From CAMYJH01 sp041589735 (GTDB lineage Bacteria > Pseudomonadota > Gammaproteobacteria > HK1), in assembly GCA_041589735.1 (NCBI GenBank), contig JBFHVA010000036.1:1-21782 (forward strand): a stretch of 21,782 nucleotides of DNA, in the 5' to 3' direction. Under the pieces are notes generated by a model. That model was given only the letters and a program-made list of their open reading frames with translations. It was not told the DNA's origin and did no database searches. Position numbers and translations under genes: made by a program. This document shows, piece by piece, positions 6,114 to 13,731 of the stretch. Each line of letters begins with the position of its first letter. Position 1 is the first letter of the stretch.

Positions 6114-6860
6114 ATGCCCGCCAGCGCCGCAATCAGAAAATCACCGGCGGCGAGTCCACAGGACGCGCTCGTCGAGCAACATACTTCGCTCGTTCGCCGT
6201 ATCGCCTTTCATTTGATTACCCGCCTGCCGCCGAGCGTGCAGGTGGATGATTTGATCCAGGCCGGCATGATTGGCCTGCTGGAAGCTTCCCGCAACTACG
6301 CCCCGGGACACGGCGCCAGCTTCGAGACTTTTGCCGGCATCCGAATTCGCGGCGCCATGCTCGATGAAATCAGAAAGAGCGACTGGACGCCCCGGTCCTT
6401 GCACCGGAAGCTGCGACAGATTGCGGGAGCGATACGCGACATCGAAAGCGCCGAATCCCGGGACGCGCGGGACTCGGAAGTTGCTGACAAGCTTGGATTG
6501 AGCCTGAATGCCTATCATCAGGTGCTGCAAGACGCCTCGGGGCATCGAATATTCAGCCTCGAAGACCTGATTTCGGGAAGTGAGTCCGTGTCTGAGGGCT
6601 TAAGCGGAAAATTCGACGGCCCGCTGGAGGATCTCGAGCACGAGCAATTCCGAGACATGCTGGCCAAAGCCATTGCGGGATTGCCTGAGCGCGAGAAGCT
6701 GGTGATGGCCCTTTATTACGACGAAGAGCTCAACCTGCGTCAGATCGGCGATGTTCTCAACGTCAGCGAATCCCGGGTTTGTCAGATCCACGGCCAGGCC
6801 GTGGTTCGGCTTCGCGCCCGCCTCAAGGAATGGGGCGAGCGAGATACGCTCATTGACTGA
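6114..6860 (+). CDS. fliA: RNA polymerase sigma-28 factor FliA
   Basis: A 248-residue flagellar sigma factor. Region 2 is highly typical: VRRIAFHLITRLPPSVQVDD, LIQAGMIGLLEASRNY, then GASFETFAGIRIRGAMLDEI and RKSDWTPRSLHRKLRQ. Region 3 lies near residues 100-150. Region 4 has LPEREKLVMALYYDEELNL, RQIGDVLNVSESRVCQIHGQ and AVVRLRARLKEW. It directs RNA polymerase to late flagellar promoters (TAAA-N15-GCCGATAA) and is held by FlgM. The ATG is fixed by AGGAGG at 6101-6106, 7 bases upstream. It is transcribed from the sigma-54 site at 6060-6075. Unusually it is separated from flhF/fleN and che genes, which normally neighbour fliA in gammaproteobacteria; an unrelated cell-wall gene follows. Confidence 0.95.
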   Translation: MPASAAIRKSPAASPQDALVEQHTSLVRRIAFHLITRLPPSVQVDDLIQAGMIGLLEASRNYAPGHGASFETFAGIRIRGAMLDEIRKSDWTPRSLHRKLRQIAGAIRDIESAESRDARDSEVADKLGLSLNAYHQVLQDASGHRIFSLEDLISGSESVSEGLSGKFDGPLEDLEHEQFRDMLAKAIAGLPEREKLVMALYYDEELNLRQIGDVLNVSESRVCQIHGQAVVRLRARLKEWGERDTLID

Positions 6861-6996
6861 TTCGGTCAAGTTACCGGAAGTCGCATAATAATATTAGGTA
6901 TTACATACCGTTACATTATCTTTTTAATTTCGTTTATTTGATTTTTCAGTAGCTGCGACTTAAGCTCTCGGCTTTTCATGCCTGAGAGTCTCCCCC
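6861..6996. other. AT-rich fliA-mrcB intergenic region
   Basis: 136 bp, much richer in A+T than the surroundings. It holds a short dyad GGTAT-TAC-ATACC (6897-6909) and probably the mrcB promoter, but no clear -35/-10 pair could be chosen. TTGAC/GTCAA near the fliA stop can form a small hairpin without a T-run. Confidence 0.35.
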
Positions 6997-9363
6997 ATGG
7001 CGCCGCGGCGCGCACGTCGACGTAAGCGCGCAGGAAAGACCGCTCTGCGGAATCTGTTGCTGTGGGAATCCGGCGCCTACGGTTGGGCCCGATGGCGGGT
7101 CGTGATCGTGTGGATGGTGGTGGCCGCTTTGGCGACATTCGGCGGCTACCTTTTCTGGCTCAACAAAGAAGTCACCGACCAGTTTGAAGGTCGCCGCTGG
7201 CAGGTGCCGGCGCGGATCTTCGCCCGGCCGCTGGAAATTTACCCCGGCGCCGCCCTCACCCCCGAGCAGCTGATGGCGGAGCTTGAGGTGGCCGGCTACC
7301 AGCCGGGATCGGTGCGACGCGCCGGTGGCTACGTCCGGCAGGGCGATACCTTTTTCGTGAATCTGCGCGGCTTTCGCTTCTGGGATGGCGACGATCCGCC
7401 GCGGCAGCTGAGCATCACCGTGGCGGGTGGTCAGGTGCGTCGCCTGGCGGACGGCACTCGGGCGATACCGCTGGTGCGCTTGCAGCCCGCGCTGATCGGC
7501 CGGATTTACCCCGGTCACGGCGAAGACAGGATCCTGCTGCGACTGGAGGAGGTGCCGCCACTTTTCATCAAGGCACTACTGACGGTGGAGGATAGAGGCT
7601 TCTATCGCCACTCCGGGATTTCTATCCGTTCCATGCTGCGCGCGCTGATGGCCAACATTCGCGCCCGGCAGACCGTGCAGGGCGGCAGCACCATCACTCA
7701 GCAGCTGGCAAAAAACTTTTATCTAACCCCGGAACGGACCATCACGCGAAAGCTGAACGAGGCGCTAATCGCGCTGCTGCTCGAGTTCCACTATGAAAAG
7801 AGCGAAATCCTCGAGGCCTATTTAAACGAGGTTTACGTCGGCCAGCAGGGACCGCGAGCGGTGCACGGCTTCGGCCTGGCGGCGCACTTTTTTTTCGGAC
7901 GGCGCTTAGAAGAGCTGGAGCTGGCAGAGATGGCGCTGCTGGTGGCACTGGTGCGAGGCCCTTCGTACTACAACCCCAGAGTGCATCCGCAGAGGGCCAA
8001 GCAGCGTCGTGACCTGGCGCTGGACATGATGGCGGAGCAAGGCGTCGTGCCGACGGAAAAATCCGAGGAGGAAAAACGGCATCCATTGGGCGTGCTCGAC
8101 GAGGCGCCTCAGGGCCAGTCCCGCTATCCGGCTTTTCTCGACCTGGTATGGCGCCAGCTGCAAAGGGATTATCGCGACCAGGATCTTCGCGGCGCGGGGC
8201 TGCATATCTTCACCACCCTGGATCCGCTGCTGCAGCGGCGGGCCGAATCCGCGCTCTCCGCCCGGGTGCGGCAACTGGAGCTCGACAGTGCCCGGCTCGG
8301 GCCGGGCTCGCTTCAGGGCGCGCTGGTGCTCACCCGCACCAGCACGGCCGAAGTACTTGCCGTGGTGGGCGGGCGCAAGCCTCGAGAGCCGGGGTTCAAC
8401 CGGGCCCTCGACGCGGTGCGTCCAATCGGTTCCCTGGTCAAGCCGGCGATCTATTTGGCTGCGCTCGAGCAGCCGGGCCGCTATAGCCTGGTAACCCCTA
8501 TCGACGACGCCCCGGTGCGGTTGAAGGATCAACGGGGTGAGATCTGGGCGCCGCGCAATTATGACGACAAGCTGCACGGCAGTGTTCCGCTATATGTCGG
8601 GTTGGCGAACTCCTATAACCTTGCCACGGTGAACCTGGGGCTCGAGGTCGGTATTGGCCGCGTCGCAGATGTCCTCGAGCGCCTGGGCGTGAGTCGACCT
8701 GTTAACAAGTATCCTTCCATGCTGCTCGGTGCCATCGAGCTGTCGCCGCTGGAAGTGACGCAGGTCTACCAGACCATCGCCGCCCAAGGGTTTCGTATTC
8801 CGCTGCGCGCGATTCGCGAAGTCACCGACGCCGACGGCAACCCGCTCACCCGCTATCCCTTGAGCGTCACACAAGTGGTTGCGCCGGGACCCGTTTACCT
8901 GCTCGCCCACGCGCTCACCGAAGTCATGCGCAGTGGAACCGGGCGGGGCGCCTATCGCCGGCTTTCCGCAGAGCTGGTTACCGCAGGGAAAACAGGCACG
9001 ACCGACGAGCTTCGGGACAGCTGGTTCGCCGGCTTTACCGAAGAGTTCCTGGCGGTGGTGTGGCTTGGCCGGGACGATAATAAGCCTACGGGATTGAGCG
9101 GCACCACCGGCGCGCTCGAGGTCTGGAGCCATCTGATGTCGGGGATCCGAACCCAAGGCTTCGGACCGCCGGTGCCCGATAACGTGGTTTTTTCATGGGT
9201 AGTTCCCAGTAGAATCGGTATCGGCAACTTCGGCTTCCGCTGCCGCGATGCGCGCCGGTTGCCGTTCATTCGCGGATTTCAGCCCCGCGATGAACGTTGC
9301 GGAGAAAACCGCGCTCCGGTTCCGGTACCGGCGTCACCGCTTGAACCCTCGGATCGACATTGA
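6997..9363 (+). CDS. mrcB: penicillin-binding protein 1B, bifunctional transglycosylase/transpeptidase
   Basis: A 788-residue class A PBP that polymerises and cross-links peptidoglycan. A basic cytoplasmic N-terminus is followed by one membrane anchor (about residues 33-54). A UB2H-type regulatory region (about 65-160) follows, in PBP1b style. The GT51 domain has EDRGFYRHSG (197-206) with the catalytic Glu, and GGSTITQQLAKN (from 229). The transpeptidase has the serine motif SLVK (S479, K482), SYN (539-541) and KTGTT (from K665). All catalytic motifs are intact. ATG 6997 is the first usable start, though its Shine-Dalgarno is weak. The last base of the TGA stop is the first base of the following lipoprotein's ATG, so translation is coupled. 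Confidence 0.96.
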   Translation: MAPRRARRRKRAGKTALRNLLLWESGAYGWARWRVVIVWMVVAALATFGGYLFWLNKEVTDQFEGRRWQVPARIFARPLEIYPGAALTPEQLMAELEVAGYQPGSVRRAGGYVRQGDTFFVNLRGFRFWDGDDPPRQLSITVAGGQVRRLADGTRAIPLVRLQPALIGRIYPGHGEDRILLRLEEVPPLFIKALLTVEDRGFYRHSGISIRSMLRALMANIRARQTVQGGSTITQQLAKNFYLTPERTITRKLNEALIALLLEFHYEKSEILEAYLNEVYVGQQGPRAVHGFGLAAHFFFGRRLEELELAEMALLVALVRGPSYYNPRVHPQRAKQRRDLALDMMAEQGVVPTEKSEEEKRHPLGVLDEAPQGQSRYPAFLDLVWRQLQRDYRDQDLRGAGLHIFTTLDPLLQRRAESALSARVRQLELDSARLGPGSLQGALVLTRTSTAEVLAVVGGRKPREPGFNRALDAVRPIGSLVKPAIYLAALEQPGRYSLVTPIDDAPVRLKDQRGEIWAPRNYDDKLHGSVPLYVGLANSYNLATVNLGLEVGIGRVADVLERLGVSRPVNKYPSMLLGAIELSPLEVTQVYQTIAAQGFRIPLRAIREVTDADGNPLTRYPLSVTQVVAPGPVYLLAHALTEVMRSGTGRGAYRRLSAELVTAGKTGTTDELRDSWFAGFTEEFLAVVWLGRDDNKPTGLSGTTGALEVWSHLMSGIRTQGFGPPVPDNVVFSWVVPSRIGIGNFGFRCRDARRLPFIRGFQPRDERCGENRAPVPVPASPLEPSDRH

Positions 9364-9953
9364 TGAACGGCTACAGAACAATTTCCGCGATCGCTATTAC
9401 GGCCTTTTTCGCTGGGTGCGCGGCGTCGCGCCCGCCGGCGCCGGTGGACGATCTCGGCGTGCCGGGTACGACTCAGGCGGGGGCACCCGGGGAGATAACT
9501 CCTTCGCCCATGGAGGTGCCGTCCACCGGAGACGCTGTAACCATTCCGCTGGGCTATTCCGCTCCCCCGCGGCCAGGGTCCGCGGAATCGCCGCCGCCGG
9601 CGGCCAAAGGCAGTGATGCGCCAGCCAATCCTGCGGTGGTTGCGCTGCTCAACGATGCCAACCTGGCGATGCAAAACGGGCGTGACGACCGTGCCGCCGC
9701 CAGCCTCGAGCGAGCGCTCAGCATCGAACCGCGGAATGCCTGGCTCTGGCACCGGCTGGCGAGCACCCGGCTGAAGCAGGGCGAACTGGATCAGGCGGCG
9801 GCCCTGGCGGCCAAGTCCAACTCCTTCGCTTCGCCGGATCGAAAGCTTCAGGCGGCCAACTGGCGGATTATCGCCGACGTCCATCGACGCCTCGGTGACT
9901 TTGACGCCGCTTTGAGCGCCGAAGACCAGGCCACCCGACTCGAGTCTCCGTAA
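9363..9953 (+). CDS. TPR lipoprotein, probable LpoP-type activator of PBP1b
   Basis: A 196-residue predicted outer-membrane lipoprotein. A short signal peptide ends in lipobox FAGC, with the lipidated Cys at 19. Residues 20-85 are a Pro/Ala/Gly/Ser-rich, presumably extended linker. Residues from about 88 form tetratricopeptide-type helices (LLNDANLAMQNGRDDRAAAS, SIEPRNAWLWHRLAS, DVHRRLGDFDAALS). The start codon overlaps the mrcB stop (TGATG). In Pseudomonas aeruginosa a TPR lipoprotein associated with PBP1b, LpoP, was shown to activate it. The architecture and gene position here fit that role, but orthology is inferred without alignment. An ATG at 9363 is used rather than the TTG at 9360. The linker is long enough to span from the outer membrane into the periplasm. 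Confidence 0.8.
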   Translation: MNGYRTISAIAITAFFAGCAASRPPAPVDDLGVPGTTQAGAPGEITPSPMEVPSTGDAVTIPLGYSAPPRPGSAESPPPAAKGSDAPANPAVVALLNDANLAMQNGRDDRAAASLERALSIEPRNAWLWHRLASTRLKQGELDQAAALAAKSNSFASPDRKLQAANWRIIADVHRRLGDFDAALSAEDQATRLESP

Positions 9954-10122
9954 TCTGAATCGCTGACCGGCGCTTTCAATTGTCGCACTCGCGAAAGTTT
10001 TGAGCGGCTGCGCCTTGCGGGAGATTTGGGAAACACTCACGGCCCGTGCCGGTCAAACCTGTTACGCAGTTGAATGTTGGATTTGGCTGCGCTTAAGTGA
10101 GCGTAGAGTCAGGATTCGGACA
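9954..10122. other. intergenic region before amrS
   Basis: 169 bp with no recognisable gene. An in-frame extension of amrS back to 10000 is open but carries no family-like sequence. AGGA near 10110-10113 serves the amrS ATG at 10123. No convincing terminator or promoter was identified. Confidence 0.4.
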
Positions 10123-11223
10123 ATGCCGGCAACTCAGCAAAGCATCGAGTATTTTCCCACCCGCTACTGGCACACGCTAAAAGACGGTCGCGTTCAGTGC
10201 GACGTGTGTCCTCGGGCGTGCAAGCTGCGGGAAGGGCAGCAGGGACTGTGTTTTGTCCGCGCCTGCAAAGACGGGGAGGTGGTGCTCACCACCTACGGGC
10301 GTTCCAGCGGATTTTGTGTCGATCCGATCGAGAAAAAGCCGCTGAATCATTTTCTGCCGGGGACGCCGGTACTGTCTTTCGGCACCGCCGGCTGCAATCT
10401 GGCGTGTAAGTTTTGCCAGAACTGGGACATGAGCAAATCCCGGGAAATGGACACCCTGGCGGACTCCGCCAGCCCCGAGGATCTGGCGCGAGCGGCAGAG
10501 CAACTCGGCTGCAAAAGCGTCGCATTTACCTACAACGATCCGGTCATTTTTCTCGAGTACGCCATCGACACCGCTCAGGCCTGTCATGAGCGCGGAATCA
10601 GGGCCGTCGCCGTCACGGCCGGGTATATCTGCGCTGAGCCGCGGGTTGAGTTTTACCGCCATATGGATGCGGCCAACGTGGACCTGAAGGCTTTCACGGA
10701 GCGCTTTTATCACAAGATCACCGGCTCTCATCTTCAGCCGGTACTCGAGACTCTGAAATATCTCAAGCATGAAACCGACGTCTGGTTCGAAATCACCAAT
10801 CTGGTGATTCCGGGCGAGAACGATTCCGACGCCGAGATCGAAAAGATGACCGCCTGGATCGTAGAAGAACTCGGGCCTGACGTGCCGCTTCATTTCACCG
10901 CGTTTCATCCCGACTGGAAAATGATGGACACGCCCGCAACGCCGCCGGCGACGCTGACACGGGCTCGGAAGATCGGGCTGAAAAACGGCCTGCGTTATGT
11001 CTACACCGGAAACGTACACGATGAAACCGGCGGCACCACCAGCTGCCACAACTGCGGCGCAGCGCTGATTGTTCGTGACTGGTACGTGCTGAAAGGTTGG
11101 CAGCTCACTGATGACGGCCGGTGCGAAGCCTGCGGCACTCTCTGCGCCGGAGTCTTCAACGGCCCGCCGGGTCACTGGGGCGCCCGCCGTCAGCCGGTGC
11201 GCCTGCGCGCTGGACTGATCTGA
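10123..11223 (+). CDS. amrS: AmmeMemoRadiSam system radical SAM enzyme
   Basis: A 366-residue radical SAM protein of the AmrS type (TIGR04337). The N-terminal cysteine box, CDVCPRACKLREGQQGLC (from residue 26), precedes the cluster motif C91-x3-C95-x2-C98 (CNLACKFCQNWDMSK). Family blocks AFTYNDPVIFLEYA, NVDLKAFTERFYHKITG, WFEITNLVIPGENDS and HFTAFHPDWKMMD follow. A C-terminal double zinc-like cysteine pair (CHNCG, CEACG) ends the protein. The family co-occurs with AMMECR1-domain and Memo-domain proteins; its reaction is not established to my knowledge. Neither partner is in this window. The start at 10123 is set by AGGA about 9 bases upstream and by where conservation begins. It lies just upstream of tRNA-fMet but probably does not share its promoter. 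Confidence 0.92.
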   Translation: MPATQQSIEYFPTRYWHTLKDGRVQCDVCPRACKLREGQQGLCFVRACKDGEVVLTTYGRSSGFCVDPIEKKPLNHFLPGTPVLSFGTAGCNLACKFCQNWDMSKSREMDTLADSASPEDLARAAEQLGCKSVAFTYNDPVIFLEYAIDTAQACHERGIRAVAVTAGYICAEPRVEFYRHMDAANVDLKAFTERFYHKITGSHLQPVLETLKYLKHETDVWFEITNLVIPGENDSDAEIEKMTAWIVEELGPDVPLHFTAFHPDWKMMDTPATPPATLTRARKIGLKNGLRYVYTGNVHDETGGTTSCHNCGAALIVRDWYVLKGWQLTDDGRCEACGTLCAGVFNGPPGHWGARRQPVRLRAGLI

Positions 11224-11256
11224 GCCGGACTATTCAGCGTTGATGCGGGAGATTCC

Positions 11257-11286
11257 TTGAAATTGACCCTACCCTGGGAGTAACAT
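11257..11286 (+). promoter_or_regulatory. sigma-70 promoter of tRNA-fMet and the nusA operon
   Basis: TTGAAA (11257-11262), 18-bp spacer, TAACAT (11281-11286). The predicted start near 11293 is a few bases ahead of the mature tRNA 5' end at 11300. A GC-containing discriminator follows the -10. Confidence 0.55.
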
Positions 11287-11299
11287 GTTCGGCTGTTAT

Positions 11300-11376
11300 T
11301 GCGGGGTGGAGCAGTCTGGCAGCTCGTCGGGCTCATAACCCGAAGGTCGCAGGTTCAAATCCTGCCCCCGCTACCA
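11300..11376 (+). tRNA. metY: initiator tRNA-fMet (anticodon CAT)
   Basis: A 77-nt cloverleaf with encoded CCA. Anticodon CAT (11334-11336) sits in loop CTCATAA on stem TCGGG/CCCGA. The three consecutive G-C pairs there are the hallmark of initiator tRNA. The body matches bacterial fMet tRNAs (GGAGCAG, GGTTCAAATCC). Position 1 is T and position 72 is T, so the first acceptor pair is unpaired, as an initiator requires, but as U-U instead of the usual C-A. Location upstream of rimP-nusA corresponds to E. coli metY. Confidence 0.96.
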
Positions 11377-11384
11377 GAGCTCCA

Positions 11385-11410
11385 GACCCCTTGAGACAGG
11401 GGTTTTTTTT
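11385..11410 (+). terminator. intrinsic terminator after tRNA-fMet
   Basis: ACCCCT (11386-11391), 6-base loop, AGGGGT (11398-11403), then a run of seven further Ts. It starts 9 bases after the tRNA CCA and should end many transcripts before rimP. Confidence 0.8.
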
Positions 11411-11420
11411 GGCAGCCGTA

Positions 11421-11446
11421 CTAGCGTTTTAGGTTGAAAACGCTAG
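11421..11446. repeat. perfect 10-bp hairpin in the rimP leader
   Basis: CTAGCGTTTT (11421-11430) and AAAACGCTAG (11437-11446) pair perfectly around the 6-base loop AGGTTG. No T-run follows, so it is not a normal terminator. It could be a processing site, an RNA element or a DNA-binding palindrome. Confidence 0.6.
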
Positions 11447-11460
11447 ACTAATCAGTTGCC

Positions 11461-11503
11461 TATCGTTGGATCGATAAAAAAGTGGGCCCCGCGCCCACTT
11501 TTT
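11461..11503 (+). terminator. adjacent hairpins ending in a terminator/attenuator just before rimP
   Basis: A small hairpin TATCG/CGATA (11461-11476, loop TTGGAT) abuts a strong one. AAAAAGTGGGC (11477-11487) pairs with GCCCACTTTTT (11493-11503) around a 5-base loop, giving an 11-bp stem ending in Ts. This has intrinsic-terminator form only 14 bases from the rimP ATG. The homologous E. coli operon is known to have leader terminators and NusA autoregulation. Confidence 0.7.
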
Positions 11504-11517
11504 GTTTTGGGCCGAAA

Positions 11518-11973
11518 ATGCAGTACCGGGACGTGCGGCTCAGGGGGCTGATCAAGCCGGCGGTAGAAGCCTTGGGCTACGAGCTTGTCGGCGTGGAATA
11601 CAGGCGCGGTCGAAAGCGCGCGCTCGTGCGCGTGTACATCGACAAGCCGCAGGGCATCACCCTGGACGACTGTGAGCGCGCCAGCCACCAGGTGAGCGGC
11701 GTTCTCGACGTGGAGGATCCCATCGTCGAGCAGTATGACCTGGAGGTTTCGTCGCCGGGACTGGATCGGCCGTTATTCGAGCCGGAGCACTTTGAACGCT
11801 TTGCCGGGCAGAGGGTCAGGATTCGACTGAGCCCCCCGGTGGACGGCAGACGAAAGTTTACCGGAGTGCTGCTCGGGATCGAGGATGGCCAAGTGCGCGT
11901 GGACGAGGACGGAATCGAGCGCCGCGTTCCGCTGGAGGCGGTAAGTACGGCGCGGCTCGTTATAACGGAGTGA
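11518..11973 (+). CDS. rimP: ribosome maturation factor RimP
   Basis: A 151-residue protein that assists maturation of the 30S subunit. Typical blocks: LIKPAVEALGYELVGVEYRR, VRVYIDKPQGITLDDCE, ASHQVSGVLDVEDPI, YDLEVSSPGLDRPLFEPEHF and RFAGQRVRIRL. The length equals that of E. coli RimP (150). ATG 11518 fits the family N-terminus; an in-frame GTG at 11482 lies inside the terminator hairpin and is rejected. No good Shine-Dalgarno precedes the ATG, so initiation may be weak or structure-dependent. It is the first protein gene of the operon. Confidence 0.96.
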   Translation: MQYRDVRLRGLIKPAVEALGYELVGVEYRRGRKRALVRVYIDKPQGITLDDCERASHQVSGVLDVEDPIVEQYDLEVSSPGLDRPLFEPEHFERFAGQRVRIRLSPPVDGRRKFTGVLLGIEDGQVRVDEDGIERRVPLEAVSTARLVITE

Positions 11974-12089
11974 CGCGCGGGAATGAGTGTGTGCCGGAGC
12001 GAAAAGTTGGGAAACGACTGCGCCCCGGGTTGTCTAGGTCGGTTGTACGCGAGCCCGTTGTCGCTATCGGAGCGGGCTGGAATTTAAGC

Positions 12090-13712
12090 ATGACTAGAGA
12101 AATTCTTGCAGTAGCCGAAGTGGTGTCCAACGAGAAGGACGTCGCCAAGGAAATAATCTTCGATGCCATCGAGGCTGCTCTGGCGAGCGCCACGCGCAAA
12201 CGGCACAGCGAGGATATCGACGTCCGCGTCGCCATCAACCGCGAAACCGGCGACTACGATACCTTTCGACGCTGGCTGGTGGTTGATGACGAGGAGACGC
12301 TCGAAAGCGGTGAAGCCAGTGAACGTGAGCCCGTGGAGCCTGCACCCCGCGCCGAAACCGAAGGTGAGGGCGATGAAGAGCTGCCCGAAGGCCCGCGGGA
12401 GCTGATCCCGACAAAGGAAATCCTGCTGAGCGAAGCGGTGAAAATCAAACCCGGAATCAGCGCCGGCGAATACATCGAGGAGCCCATTGCCTCGGTGGAC
12501 TTCGGTCGAATCGCAGCCCAGACGGCAAAGCAGGTGATCGTGCAGAAGGTGCGCGAGGCTGAGCGGGCGCAGGTGGTGGAAGCCTACGAGGACCGCGTCG
12601 GCGAGCTCGTTACCGGTGTGGTCAAGCGTCTCGATCGGGGCAACGTCATACTCGACCTCGGCGCCAATGCGGAAGCCGTGATCACGCGTGAAGAGCTGAT
12701 CCCGCGAGAGCTGGTGCGGCCCGGAGATCGAATGCGCGGGTACTTAAGAGAGGTGCGTTCGGAGCCCAGAGGTCCGCAGCTGTTCGTCAGCCGCACGGCG
12801 CCCGAGCTGATGATTGAGCTGTTCAAGCTTGAGGTGCCGGAAATCGGCGAAGGCCTGATTGACATCATGGGCGCCGCCCGCGATCCAGGTTCACGTGCCA
12901 AGATCGGCGTTCGGAGCAACGTTCCCAGGATTGATCCGGTGGGCGCCTGCGTTGGCATGCGGGGCTCTCGGGTGCAGGCGGTGTCCAACGAGCTGGCAGG
13001 TGAGCGCGTGGACATCATTCTATGGGACGAGAACCCTGCCCAGTACGTGATCAACGCCATGTCCCCGGCGGAGGTGGTCTCCATCGTCGTCGATGAGGAG
13101 GCCAAGTCGATGGATGTGGCCGTTGCCGAGGACCAGCTCTCCCAGGCCATCGGCCGCGGCGGCCAAAACGTGCGTCTGGCCAGCCAGCTCACCGGCTGGG
13201 AGCTCAACGTGATGACGGAATCCCAGGCCGACGAGCGCAGCGAAGCCGAGGCGGAAAAAATTCTAAAGCTGTTCATGGACAAGCTCGACGTGGACGAAGA
13301 AGTGGCGCTGATCCTGGTGCAGGAGGGCTTTTCCACCATCGAGGAGGTGGCCTATGTGCCGATCGCGGAAATGACTGCGATTGAGGAATTCGACGAGGAC
13401 ATCGCTCAGGAGCTCCAGTCCCGCGCCCGGGACGTGATGCTCACCCGGGAGATTGCCAGCGAAGAGGGTTTGAGTGATGCGCCGCCGGCGGAAGATCTGC
13501 TTGGGCTTGAAGGCATGGACGAGGCGCTGGCCCAGACGATAGCGCGAAGAGGCGTTATCACTCGGGAGGATCTTGCGGAGCTTGCCGTGGATGATCTGAT
13601 CGAAATTGCCGACATTGATCGTGAGCGCGCCGGGGCATTGATCATGACCGCGCGCGCGATATGGTTCGAAGACGAGAATGAAAAAGAGAGTGAAAGCGAG
13701 AGCGAGGTCTGA
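12090..13712 (+). CDS. nusA: transcription termination/antitermination factor NusA
   Basis: A 540-residue NusA, longer than the 495 of E. coli. The N-terminal RNA polymerase-binding domain starts MTREILAVAEVVSNEK. S1 (GELVTGVVKRLDRGNVILDL), KH1 (RIDPVGACVGMRGSRVQAVS) and KH2 (LSQAIGRGGQNVRLASQLTG) follow, then two C-terminal helix-hairpin-helix acidic repeats. Two departures from the usual form are visible. About 35 extra acidic, Pro-rich residues lie after WLVVDDE (near residue 70), before the conserved PTKEI, and the C-terminus ends in a Glu/Ser repeat tail (KESESESEV). The family N-terminus fixes ATG 12090. The 116-bp gap after rimP is open in frame from a GTG overlapping the rimP stop, but lacks conserved sequence. 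A dyad AGCCCG/CGGGCT (12052-12078) precedes the start. Confidence 0.96.
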   Translation: MTREILAVAEVVSNEKDVAKEIIFDAIEAALASATRKRHSEDIDVRVAINRETGDYDTFRRWLVVDDEETLESGEASEREPVEPAPRAETEGEGDEELPEGPRELIPTKEILLSEAVKIKPGISAGEYIEEPIASVDFGRIAAQTAKQVIVQKVREAERAQVVEAYEDRVGELVTGVVKRLDRGNVILDLGANAEAVITREELIPRELVRPGDRMRGYLREVRSEPRGPQLFVSRTAPELMIELFKLEVPEIGEGLIDIMGAARDPGSRAKIGVRSNVPRIDPVGACVGMRGSRVQAVSNELAGERVDIILWDENPAQYVINAMSPAEVVSIVVDEEAKSMDVAVAEDQLSQAIGRGGQNVRLASQLTGWELNVMTESQADERSEAEAEKILKLFMDKLDVDEEVALILVQEGFSTIEEVAYVPIAEMTAIEEFDEDIAQELQSRARDVMLTREIASEEGLSDAPPAEDLLGLEGMDEALAQTIARRGVITREDLAELAVDDLIEIADIDRERAGALIMTARAIWFEDENEKESESESEV

Positions 13713-13731
13713 GGGTTAAGAGGTGTCTTCA

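Noticed and set aside
10177..11175. 332-codon minus-strand open frame opposite amrS
   Set aside because: There is no family resemblance, and the plus-strand gene has full radical SAM motifs.
11970..12089. GTG overlapping the rimP stop as a nusA start, giving a 40-residue extension
   Set aside because: NusA proteins begin at the MTREILAV-type sequence, and the extension is not conserved-looking. It remains possible as a leader peptide.
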